Made by a program: the position numbers and the translations under genes | Notes under the pieces: generated by a model | Database searches by the model: none | Seen by the model: the letters and a program-made list of their open reading frames with translations, nothing else | Told to the model about the DNA's origin: nothing | Shown here: positions 23,201 through 36,300 of the stretch, in pieces | Layout of the letters: each line of letters begins with the position of its first letter | Position numbering within the stretch: position 1 is the stretch's first letter | Source of the DNA: Rhabdophis nuchalis | Taxonomy: Eukaryota > Chordata > Lepidosauria > Squamata > Natricidae | Assembly: GCA_039707465.1 (NCBI GenBank) | Contig: CM077648.1 | Coordinates: forward strand, 15,765,119-15,829,118 | DNA length: 64,000 bases | Direction: 5' to 3'

Positions 23201-26200
23201 TTGTTCTTTTTTGTTAAATATAGCTTTCCCTAATCTGGTAATCTCAAATATTTTGGTTGGCAATACCCATTATACCCTACCAACAATGAAGGGAATTACA
23301 TTCAACTAACCAGGGTCAAATGTGGCACAAAATCATTCTAGAATAGAAGCTAACGAAACATGATTTAATGGATTATTCCAAATGTTGCTTAATGTTATTT
23401 TTTCTCTAATTAGCATATGTGTCTTGCATAAATAAGATTTGAAATCATTGCTATTAATTAAAGTATTAATTGATAATTTTTTTGTAATGCTTAACCATTT
23501 TTTAAAAATTGCTTTGTGAATTAATTAAATCAATAATTATTTAATTAATTCACAAAGCAATTTTTAAAAAATGGTAACACTCAATTTCATTTTAAGTAGA
23601 TAAAACGCCATGTCAAGAATCTTTATATGATGATATGGTTTTGTATCTGGAATGCTAATGAATTATTTCTCTTCTTGTTCGGTAAATTCCATAGGAGAAT
23701 AAATTCTTTATCTATGTACAATGTTATACAAGTTGCTTGTGGACACTACCACTCCATAGCACTTACCAAAGGTGAGAAGTGATTTTAACTTTTTTGCAAT
23801 AACTTTTGCTTTTTTCGTGCTTTAATTATTTTGGATGGGGGCAGACAGTTCATTTTTCTGCTACCGGTTATTTTTGTGCATCTACACAAATGCTTATTCT
23901 TAGTTTAAGATTTTCCTAGGCTGAGACTAGATTCATTGGGGATTACTATAAATCTAGTTTTGATATAGAATTTTGAGGACAAGGCTCAGTGTAAACAGAT
24001 AATTCTGAGAAGGATTATCTGCATCAATGCAATAAAATAACTACTGGTAAAATCCTTTACTTCTCTCTGCTGGTTTTATGCTATTCTTTGAAACCTTTCC
24101 CATTAACTGATCATTTGTTAGTACGATGATCTCGAAAATATTGCATTTAGTCCACAGCCCCAAAGCTTCTTTCTGAGTAGCTGCAGGATCAGACCCAAAG
24201 TTATAAAATGCAATAAATAATTGCAAGAAGCTTTTGTTAAGGCAATCTATCTCCTGTCAGTGGTGATAATCTGAAATACAATTTATCCTCCTTTTTGAAC
24301 CTAAAATTTCTGTTGCTAAAACATTTGTTAAATGAGATTTCTCCATTTTAAGACCTTGTCACATTTGTTAAGTGAATCTCTGCAATAGTTAAGTTGCTAA
24401 CACGGTTGTTAAGTGAATCTGGCTTCCCTAATGACTTGCTTATCCGACTTTGAGACACTGCAACCGTCATAAATATGAGTCAGTTGCCAAACATCTGAAT
24501 TTTGATCACATGTCCATGGGGATGCTGCAATGATTGTAAGTGTGCAAAATGGAGATAAATCATTTTTTCAGCGTAACTTCAAATGGTCACTAAACAAACT
24601 TGTAAGTCGGGGATTACTTACATGCAGTTAAGGAGTTTAGAGAAGGTAATGTGACATGGAAGCTAAATAGCAAGCTTTACAGCTGTCCTTCTATTTAGAA
24701 CAAATGCCAATGCAAAGCTTAAAAGCATCCATGGTTAACTCTGTTTTTTGTGATATTCCACCAAAAATCATTCCATGAATCTACAACATTTTAGAAGGAA
24801 GGAGATCTAATTTTGAGGGCGTGATAATCGATTGTTCGCGAGATCTGGCAACCTTGTGAGATGCTTGTCATCTTAAACGTTTTGTCTACCTCAGGGGTGT
24901 CAAAACTCAATTTCATTGAGGGCCACATCAGGGCTGCGGCTGACCTCAGAGGGCCAGGTGGGGGTGGCTGACTGGGTGAGTGCGGCCAGGTTGACACCAT
25001 TACCCAAACTGCTAGCATGTATCCTCTTCACATTGGGTAGACCCAGCCAAGCCAGGCTGGCTCCATGTTTCCTTTTTGCATTGGGTAGACTGGGCCGAAG
25101 TGACGCAGGCTGGCCACTTACATTTTTCAGGACAGCCCCGCAAGCCGGATCTGACCACATCGTGGGCCGGTTCCAGCTCACGGGCCTTGTGTTTGACACC
25201 CCTGGTCTATCTGAACAAGTTGCCAATTTATATTCTAATCAATCTAATGGTGTTTTTTTTTTCCTTTTTCCCTCCCAATGAAGATGGCCGAGTTTTTTCC
25301 TGGGGACAGAATAGCCATGGTCAGCTGGGTCTTGGTAAAAAATTTCCATCCCAGGCTAAACCACATAGCATTTCCTCTCTTGCTGGCATCCCCTTGGCTC
25401 AGGTGGTTGCTGGTGGGGCACACAGCTTTGCCTTGTCTCATTCTGGAGTAGCCTATGGCTGGGGAAGGAACAACGCACGTCAGTTGGGTTTAAACCAGAA
25501 AACTTCAAACGGTAAGTCTGCCTTTAAATTATCCCAGGAAAAAATGTCTCTATTGCCTAGTTACTTCCTTTTAATTGTAAGAGAAAATGTTTTGGGAATA
25601 TAAAGACTCCAATAAAAATATAAATCCTTTAATAAATATCTTTATTTTGGGCTTTCAAATAGAAATTAAATCAGGCTTGATCTTGCTAAGCACATGATAC
25701 ACAGGGACTAAGTAAAACTGGGATTCCATGTCTTTGGAGTAAAATGGTAATAGCACTTAGACTTATTCATTGCTTCACAGTGCTTTAACCGCCCTCTTTA
25801 AGCAGTTTACAGAGTCAGCCTATTGCCCCCAACAATCTAGGTCCTCATTTTACCATCCTCAGAAGGATGGAAGGCTGAGTCAACCTTTGAGTCTGGTGAA
25901 ATTCAAACTGCCAAATTGCAGGCAATCGGCACTCAGTAGAATTAGCCTGCAGTACTGCATTCTAACCACTGTGCCACCATGCAAATACTTCCGTCATGTG
26001 AAATCTGCATTTATCAGCATTATTAAAAGCGCACTAAGCCAAAACAGGTTTGATTTGGTTGTAATGTTATGATATCCCAGCCACTATGGATTGTTGGTAT
26101 AATTCCCTTACATCTTAATTAACTATCCACTATTGATAATATTAATACAATTCCCTTTAATCTACTAATATGTACCTTATTTCCCTTCCTCCTCCTTTTT

Positions 26201-29200
26201 AACAATTATCTCTTGGTCTCTCAAAGATTTCACTTCTTATTAATTTTCTTCTTTTATCCCATTCTCTTAGCTTCTTCTATTTCTTTTTAAAAAATTTTTT
26301 ATAATTATTGTATCTTTCCTTCTGCATCTTTTTTCTCACTTTTAATTTTATTGTTCAAGTAGTTTTCCTCATGGTTTTTCCTAGTCTCTTCCCACTATTT
26401 CCCTCTTTGCTGCTTGATTGATTCTTTGGGGAGGGGGGACATTCCCCCTTGTCTACTCTGTGCCACTGTAAATCCCAGTGAAATCATCTGTTTTTTACTT
26501 TAAGTTCCTTTTGCTTCAATATTATTTTCTTGTTCTTCATTTATGTTCTCTTTTACCTCCTTCTCTCACATTTCCTGATCTGTGTGCTCCATTCGAATTT
26601 CTGACTTTTTATTGCCTTTTAAAGTTTCACCTGCATTTTTAGCATCTCAAATAATTCATCATATGTCAAAGCTCCAGATTATCAATTTAACAAATTTAAC
26701 AGTTTTTTAATACTTTTGGGTTATGTCACATTTAATTAGAACTTAAAGTCCATACAGCCCCTTTTTTATTTCCAAATTCTAATGTCCAATTCTAATATTA
26801 GTCCAATCCAAACTGAGTTAAAGGTTTCTTATCTTCCATGGCTGTAGAAAATTGAAACCAAGCAAACAAGTAGAAAAACAAACACTCCTTAATAGTTCTC
26901 ACAGTTCCAAATTATCTTTTCCGGTAGTCAAGGTCAGATTTCACAGCTGCATTTTATCTTTTATCTATCACAAAGAACTGTACTATGCTTCCATCAGTAG
27001 ATGGCTCTCTCAAATCCGCAATACACTTGGACTAGCTAATTGTCAAAACTATCAACAACATTTCTCCCTGGGTTCTTTCCTTTTATTATTTTTACTTTCT
27101 CCAAATCCAATTACAAACGTTTGAATGATAGGTTCAAAGTAGAATGTGAGCACAAAAAATGGTAATGGTGGGTTGAACACATGTTTGTCCCCTTGTTAGA
27201 AAATGTACATTCAGCCCATTCAGTATCTTTGAAATGTGGCCTGGCATAGTGTAGGCCAGGGGTTGGTAACTATGGCAACTTTATTACCTGTGGACTTCAA
27301 CTCCCAGAATTCCTGACTCAACCATGAGGAGTTCTGGGGGTTGAAGTCCACAGATTGTAAAGTTGCCATAGTTACCCACCCTTGGTCTAGACCAGCGTTT
27401 CTCAAATAGTGGGGGGCGCCCCCCAGGGGGGGCGCGAGGCTCCATAAAGGGGGGCGCGTTTGACCTCGGGCTTGTCAGCGAACATACACACCAGCTCAGC
27501 CCATTTCGCCACTCACGGCTATACAAATCGAGGCAAGCCTCGAGACGCAGCGCCTGCTGCTCTTGGTGCCTCTGGATTTTCCCGTTTGTATCGCCGGCTG
27601 TAGGTAAAGCCCGAAGGCGACTGAGAAAGGCATCAGAGAAGGAGCGGCTGGAAGCCGTGCCTCTTGAGCACCGCTAGGTTGGACGACGCAGAAAGCAGAC
27701 GCGCCCTCTACTGGCCGGCAGGGATAAGGAAGGGGATACTATTTACAGTCGCGTGGGGGGGGGCGCGAAATGTTTTCTTCTTCCTAGGGGGGGCCTGACA
27801 GAAAATAATGGAGAAACACTGGTCTAGACAAACAACTTTTTCACAAGCCAGATTCTTTGTTCCTCACTTCAAAGATGGTGACAATTCTAAGGTTTACACT
27901 TTGGAAACTTTTAGAATAGCTTTTCAAAGCTTGCTGTAACTACTAAAATTTAATTTCTGTTACAGTAATTATTTCAGTCACGCTTAATAAATAATGGTGT
28001 ATTTTAATAAACTTTGGGATGGTTCTTGGAATGTTCATATAAAATGCTGCAATATTCTGATGGTTATTTTCCCAACAGAACAAATCTTCAAACCTTGTTC
28101 AGTAAGTGCCCTGAAAGCCCTTGAAGTGACTTATATTAGCTGCGGAGATGAACATACAGCTGTTCTCACCAAGGTACTGAATTGGTAGCGAAGCTTCTAT
28201 ACAGCTAGCAGCAGTTTGTTAACTGGATATTGGGACTTGTTTTGTGGAATATTCAGGAATCTTTGAGTAGTAAATGTAAGAAATAATGGAACTGGTGAGG
28301 TCTCTATGGTGTGGACCTCAACCTTTTGGGCACCAGGGATCGGTTCAGCCCAAAAACCACCCAAATTATTGAACGTATGAATTTAGAATTGCTTAATAAT
28401 TAGAAGCATTTTCAGGCGTTTCTCCATAAGGACTTTATTTAAAATGGGTCATTGTGATGGGTAGGATTTAAATTACCATTTCCCCCCTAATTTGCTCATA
28501 AGTGAAAAACTTTGGTTTTCTCTTCGAGCGGAAGCATTTTTAGCTTTATTTTAAGCTTTCATGTTGCTGTTTTCCTTCCTGGATTAGGAAGGAATTGATG
28601 GATTAGAGACATGAATTTACACACACTAAGAGTGTGGAAGTGAAGAAAATAGGTTGGAACCTTCAAACTATTTTGATTGATTTCTTTTTCTTGCTGCCAA
28701 AGACTTATGTTGAAAAATCAGATGGCTGCAGTTGGAGTCATGCACATTTGTATGCAAATAGAAGCTTGGTTCTCCAAAGCAACAACATGTAGTCTCAGAA
28801 ATTTTTAATAAAACTAATACAGATGGATGTGGGGGAGGGAACTTGATGGTGCTTGATTTGTTAACATGCTTCATAGAGTGGCAGTGTTTTCACCTTTGGA
28901 GATGACAGTGCTGGACAGCTAGGACACAACTCTTCAAAGACTGGTCCTCAGAAAATCGATGAGATTGATGGTACAGTTTCCCGCATTTCCTGTGGAAGGT
29001 ATGTACCATCTCTTTCCTTCCACATCTATGTGAGTGGTTACATGTGTGCTTTCAAGGGAAATTGATATAGCTTATATAAAAGCAAAATCCGTTTAAAGTG
29101 CATTGAGCACTTCTAACATTTTGGAGGCTGTTGGTTTGCCAGGAACTTTAGATGATGAGAGGACTATACATCTGAGACATATTTAGATACAACTACGACA

Positions 29201-30311
29201 TATTTAGGGAACTTGTATTAATGTGGCTATTCTAAACCATAACAATCCCAAACAGATATAGAGCAGAGTAGTTCATATGGGAACCTGACAGTATTTTGCT
29301 TTTTTCTGCAGTTATCACACTCTTTGTGTCTCTGCGTCTGGGCAGTTGTGGTCTTTTGGACGTGGTCTCCCGCAGGACACAGAAAGTTCGGCATCGGAGA
29401 GCAGACAGGAAGAAAGAAACTGTATTGACCTCAATGCTCTTCTTGCCCCTAATGGTACCTTTTTTTTTGTAAACACAAATCTAGAATGCAAAATAGTGTT
29501 AATGCAAGGGGGCAACATACAGCCACATATAAGCACATTTAAGATATACCATAGTTTGAAAACAGATGGTTAATTTCCTTTAAAAAGTGACACCTAAAAA
29601 GTCAGATTCGATTTGAGTGTATTTTATTCAGTGTTTGATCGCTGATCTTTTTGACATTCTGATCAAATGTTCTTGGAAGTTCTTCGGAGTTAATTTTTTC
29701 TAGATTTTTGGGTTGTGCTTTACTCTAAAAGTCTAAGCTAATACACATACAACTTCATTTTTTTTTTAAATCACCAAGATCATTCCAAAACTTTGTAAAG
29801 TGGTTTCAGTTGAGATTGAATGGCAAGTCACCCAGTGTGTCTCCAGGATTGAAGGTGGACTCAAAGCTGGTTGTACCCTAAATCAAGACCTTAATTTTTA
29901 TTTGATTTGATTTGTCAGATTTAGAGAGTTGTCCATCTCATTCACAGGGTGACTCTAGGTGGCAGTTAAAAGCATAAAAATATAACATTTCAAACTGCAG
30001 TGCATAATCAGTAAAATTAAGCTTAAAAATCAAGCTTAATGTGTGATTGGAGTGAGCACTTAATTATCCTTCTGCTTGTCATGAAAAGAAAATGTATATT
30101 TCTGTTAATGGAGAACAAGAGAGCTGCTGCATGTTTATGTTAGAAAGTTTAATGAAGAAAAGGAGATTTGAGGGATAAAGGATTTATAAGCTGCAGGTGA
30201 ATTCCTTCTGGAAATTTCAAAAGCCCCCTCACAAAGTTACACTGTAAATCACAAGGGAAAGGAAGGAGAAGTTGCAGAAATATTGTACAATAATAATAAC
30301 ATTTGACTGAG

Positions 30312-30364
<53 letters not shown>

Positions 30365-33300
30365 ATGTATATTCGTTTCATTGTAGAATTGTTGGGAGTC
30401 CAAGTTTTTGCTGGAGCATATGTCAACTTTGTCAATATATTTCAGGTAATCTTTATTTCTTTTGTAAACGGTCTTGACTTCAACATCGTTATCAAACCAT
30501 CAGTAAGCTAAGTTACTAGTAGTAGGCTGTGTAGCACTTCAAACAAATTATAGAAGATACTATAAATGAGGATTACCTGCATTTTGCGAATACAGCTATT
30601 CTAATAAGTACCAACTGACGTAAATCAAATGTATTATTTGACTGCACACATAAATTTCCTCTCTCTACATAGACATTTGGATGATTTGTCAACTTGCAGT
30701 GATACTTGCAAACACAATTTCCCAAAAGTTGCACTTCCAGTTTCTACAGGAACGTGAATGAGAATTGACTGTGGATCTCCACCTTCTCAACGGTTTATAT
30801 TATGAAGGGTTGGTTATGTGAGATAGCAACAACACTTTTTCACGTGGGTTTTCCTTCCTTCAGGATTCTGCGTGGGCTAATGCAGCCATCTCTTTGGAAG
30901 TCTTGCCTAGGATCAGCCAGCTGGACAGAGGACTGATTGAGGAATGGATGTCGGCAGAAATAGATAGTGACGAACAGGAGGATGCTAAAAGGTTGCTATT
31001 TGTATTACCTGTTTCTGATGAGAAAATTGTACTTCTGTAAGCATCTATTCAGACTATAAACTAAAGGAAGTGATTTAGTAGCAATAGCACTTCGACTTAT
31101 ATACCACTTCACAGTGCTCGCTAAGCAGTTTACAGAGTCAGCCTATTGCCCCCAACAATCTAGGTCCTCATTTTACCCACCTCGGAAGGATGGAAGGCTG
31201 AGTCAACCTTGAGCCTGGTGAGATTTGAATTGCTAAATTGCAGGCAGCTGGCAGGCAGCAGAAATAGCCTGCAGTACTGCACTCTAACCACTGCGCCACC
31301 ATGGCTCGCATTGGACAAAGAGTTATTTCCAAGCAAGTATAAAGCTGGGTTGGTATGCTATGGTTTTATTAATTGACTTTTCTTTTCTATCTTTTTGATA
31401 GGGAGATAAAAGAATTGTTTTCCTCACCTCCCTGCTTAACAGCAAGCTTTTTACAAACAAGGTGAGTGCGGTTGGATTTTCAGGAGACAATAACAAGTCC
31501 TGACTCACTAGTGCAAGGATCGCCAACCTCAGGACCATGGCCTACTACCTCTCTGTGGCCTATTCGCAACCAGCCCTTGTGAGTGGTGGTCTGGTGTGCG
31601 TGCATGCACGCAGGTCAACTCACACAAGTGAGCGTTCAACTCATATTGTGCAAGGTCAGAGCTGTGTGTATGTGCGCACCAACCTGCCCTCTCTCCTCCC
31701 CCAACCAGGCTACCAAGCCGCGAAGATTAGAGATGGCTATGCTAGTATAACCAAAGTGAACTTAACATCTGAAGAAATTGTTTATTGCATTTATCTGCTC
31801 CTTTTCTTCAATGCGATCAGGACAATATTTCCAGACCAGTTGTAACTTCCCAGCCAGTCAGTTGGGTTACAGAATAGCCAATGTTGGGATTCAGCCAGTT
31901 TGCACCTATTCAGGAAAACTGGTTGTTAACTTTCTAAGCAGTTTGGAAAACCAGTTGTTGGTTCTCCACTGTACAGGGCTAATCCTGTAAGGAAGGCAGT
32001 AAGGAAACATTCTGGTGTTGTTTCTAGTCTAATCTTTATTGCCCTGCTTACAGAAACTGGCGCTCTGGTTAACCCTTATTACATTATCACAGCTAAGGCG
32101 AAGCTCCCATCGACCCAAGTGATGGTGATTTGATCACTCCTACACAGTCCCGTGCCCCACTGAGCCATGCCTACCTAGCTGGTCATTGGGGCAGAGAACT
32201 GGTTGTTAAATTATTTGAATCCCACCACTGAGAGAAGCTAATAACTCAATTAATTAATTAACCTAATTAGTTCTGTGATTGAATTAAGACTTTGATGTAA
32301 ATCCATTCCAAATTCTTCAAATCTTTATGTCTGCAAAATGTCCCATTATCTTTAAAAATGAAGGCCTTAGGCCAGGGATGTCCAAACGTGGGAACTTTAA
32401 GACTTGTGGACTTTAACTCCCAGAATTCCCCAGCCAGCATAGTTGGCTGGGGAATTCTGGGAGTTGAAGTCCACAAGTCTTAAAGTTCCCAAGTTTAGAC
32501 ATCCCTGCCCTAGGCGAACAATGCCAAACTTTTTTTGGCTTGCATGCCATAAGGGAGGGGCGGAGGCAGGTGGGTTGTGCGTGAGCATGCCACACCCATA
32601 ATGCAGTGCGCCCTTACAGTGCGCATGCGTGCATGACAGGCGCCCCCTCCCCATTTTTTCATTCTTTTTTCGCCCTCCCCAGGCTCCAAAGCCTTTACAG
32701 GAGACTCGGGAGGATGAAAACAGCCCCCTCCCCCGGAGGAGTTCCAGAAGCTTCTGGAGCTTCCCTGAAGCCTCTGGAGGACTAAACATGACACTATGAG
32801 CAAACCGGAAGTGACTTCCAGTTTGCTTATAGGGCCTTTTTTAGTCCTCCGGAGGCTTCAGGGACCTTCAGGAGGTGTGGGCGGGGGGCTGTTTTCGCCC
32901 TCCTCAGGCTCCTATAAAGCCTGAGGAGGGTGAAAATGGTTTTAAAAATAGCTGAACTTAGCTGGCCAGTGCGCATTTGCTGACAGGGCAATGCCTCATG
33001 TGCCCTGGCAAATGGCTCTGCGGGACATAGGTTTCCCATCCCGGCCCTGGGCTCTTGAGTTCATTCAAGGAATTCCACATTGCCACTGCTTTCAGTGCCA
33101 GATATTTGAACAACAAATTTCAGTCATCTTCAAACTTTGGTTAATCGCAAAAAATCGAAAATAAGAAGCAAAACTCCCTGCGATGCCATGGCTATTCTGA
33201 ATGTTACAACAACAAACACCCCATCATCTCCAAACTATATAAAAGGAAGGAGATAAAATACATTATTTGTCCTTCCCATCCATCTCCTTATTTCAGTTTT

Positions 33301-36300
33301 TATCTGGTTCTATACAGTAAGTTGAGGGACGCAGTGACTCAGTGGCTGACACTGAGCTTGTCAATCAGAAAGGTCGGCAGCTCGGCGGTTCGAATTCCTA
33401 GCACCCGCCTAAGGGAGTGAGCTCCCGTTACTTGTCCAGCTTCTGCCAACCTAGCATTTCGAAAGCATGTAAACATTGCAAGTAGAAAAATAGGAACCAC
33501 TTTGGTGGGAGGGTAACAGTGTTCTGTGCGCCTTCGGCGTTTAGTCATGGTGGCATATGACCATGGAGACGTCTTTGGACAGCGCTGGCTCTTCAGCTTT
33601 GAAACTGAGATGAGCACCACCTTCTAGAGTCGGGAACAACTAGCACATATATGCAAGGGGAATCTTTACCTTTACCTATGCTGTAAGTAGGTAAGTAAGT
33701 AAATTCTCAGTGGTTTATCTGAAGAAGAGCTTTAAATCTTGAGAAGTCAATTTTCTCTTTGAAGTATCTGATGCCCAAAAGCAAGGAAATATAATGCAGG
33801 TGGTCACTGTATAACATTTCTGAATGATAACATTAAGAAACATGTGATTGAGTCTTGGACATTCCTCAGAAAATGGACATTCCATTTTTCTTCCTAGATC
33901 TGATGTGTCAATGGACTCTTATATCCCAGTGAATCTGCAAGAAGCAAGAGAAGTTTTCAAGGAACTTGGTACGACCGATTGGATTGCTGAGCAGGTAAAG
34001 AAAAAATATTTTTCTTTTAATATAGGGATTATTCCTCATTGGATGATGTGTTGATTGTTCTGTGATCAGATGAGAGAATCCATAGATGGACTGGTATATA
34101 ATCCCGATCCCCCAAGTTGTTGTGTGAAGGTTGTCCTAACAGTTAGCAGAGGATTTTTAAAAAAATCCTAATCTAGAACACAAGGAGAGCACCTGGCTTC
34201 CCACCCCAGCTTTGGATGCCTCCGGATAACGATTATCTCCAATTGGAAGGTCACTTCTGTAAGAATTTGCTGCAGATCTCCCTGTGGAATGGGAAGTTCT
34301 GCCTCTTCATGAGTTCCAATTACACAGATATCCTGTTCTGACGTACTCCCTTCCATCCAATGCCCATGTCTACATAGCGCACTACAGAGTAAAAACAACA
34401 AATAGCATTAGGGAAAAGCTCATCCACTTCCCTCTATCCCAACAGATGCCACAGCCCCACTAAGTTTAAAAACATGGCTGAATAAAGTTATGGAAAGCCA
34501 AGCAGGAAGTGACTACACAAAGCTTTATGCGTTGAATTATCTAGAACAGGGGTGTCAAACTGGATTTCTTTGAGGACCAGATCAGCATTGTAGTTCTCCT
34601 CCGTGGGGTTGGGAGCGGAGGAGCAGGAGACAGGACAGATGCCTCTGTGACACCCTCCCAACAAAAATGGTGTGCGGAGCAGCTGTATGTGCCCCTCCCA
34701 CACGTCCCTTTTTCAACCTGAACCTTCTCCTGTAACACTTTGTGGGCCAAAACTCCCAGCTGAAAACGGGCTTTGCGGGGTCTCCGTGCAGTCCGTTTTT
34801 GGCTGGCAAAGTGCTGCTGTAGGCTGGGGAGGCTGAAAATGGGCCTCGCGGGGGCCTCATGAGGCCTTCATGTGGCCCATTTTGGCTGGCAGAAGCACCA
34901 TGGGCTGGTCCTTTGATATTTCCAGGCCGGCACCACGGGCCAGATTTAAGCACCATGCGGGCCAGATCTGACCCCTGGGCCTTGAGTTTGACACCCCTGA
35001 TCTAGAACATAGGAGATACACAGCAACCTGATCCATGCAACCTCAACCTCATGGGACAATAGTGTCTCTTGGCAGGCCCTTTCAATATCTTCTCACTTAA
35101 GACAGGGTCAGGCCTGGCAAAGTAATGACTGATCATGCAACCTGGTGCTACACCATAATGGGCTGTAATTCAGGAGTGGGCAGGGCAACAATTGTTCCTC
35201 TTTACCAGTGGTGGGCTTAAAAAAATTTTAGAATCTCTTCTGTAGGTGTGACCTGATTTGAGGGAGTGGCTTGCTGGCCATGTGACTGGGTGGGAGTGGT
35301 TTGATGGCCATGTGACCGAGTGGGAGTGGCTTGCCAGCCATGTGACTGGGTGGGCATGCCCAACTTGTAAAATGGGGTGAAACTCACTTAACAACACTTT
35401 TGCTTAGCAAACAAAATGTTGACTTGGAAACTCTGGCATTTGAAGCACACAAGTCTTAAAGCTGTCAAGTTACAAGGCCCTTTTTTTCTAACCCTTTAGA
35501 AAAAAAAACCCTAGGAGTGTCCAAACTTGACAGCTTTAAGACTTGTGGACTTCAACTCCCAGAATTCCTCCCCTCACTCTTCATCTTCACCCCTGCTCTT
35601 TACATATCTGCTTTTCTTCTGCAACTAGATAGATCTGTAGTCAGCTATACCTACTGTTTTTAAACAGATCTATTTTTCCCTATTGGGTCACCTATTTCCT
35701 GCTCTTCCACGGAGGTCTCCTCACCAAGATGCTCTAGCTATTTTCCTTCTGCTCCCTGAGTGCTGTGTTGCTCTTGGAGCAGACAGGATACCATCACTAG
35801 CTTTACAGTTTGCTGAAGCTGTCACATGTCTGAACAAATGCTCATCCAACATTCTAGGTGAGTTTGGAACAATTCTGTTTTTCTCTTTTCACACATCCTG
35901 TGTGTCCCCATTCATATATTACATTCAGTTTTGGTCGCCACGATGTAGAAAAGATGTGGAGACTCTAGAAAGAGTGCAGAGAAGAGCAACAAAGATGATT
36001 AGGGGACTGGGGACTAAAACATGAAGAACAGTTGCAGGAACTGGGTATGTCTAGTTTAATGAAAAGAAGGACCAGGGGAGACATGATAGCAGTCTTCCGA
36101 TATCTCAGAAGCTGCCACAAAGAAGAGGGAGTCAAACTATTCTCCAAAGCACCTGAGGGTAGAACAAGAAGCAAAGGGTGGAAACTAATCAAGGAGAGAA
36201 GCAACTTAGAACTAAGAAGAAATTTCCTGACAGTTAGAACAATTAATCAGTGGAACAGCTTGCCTCCAGAAGTTGTGAATGCCCCAATCAGAAAATATTG

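Noticed and set aside
33322..33675. A functional tRNA gene
   Set aside because: A and B box-like motifs are present, but the head does not fold into a full cloverleaf and it continues into a SINE body; the same applies at 553, 25745, 31076, 41425 and 44430.
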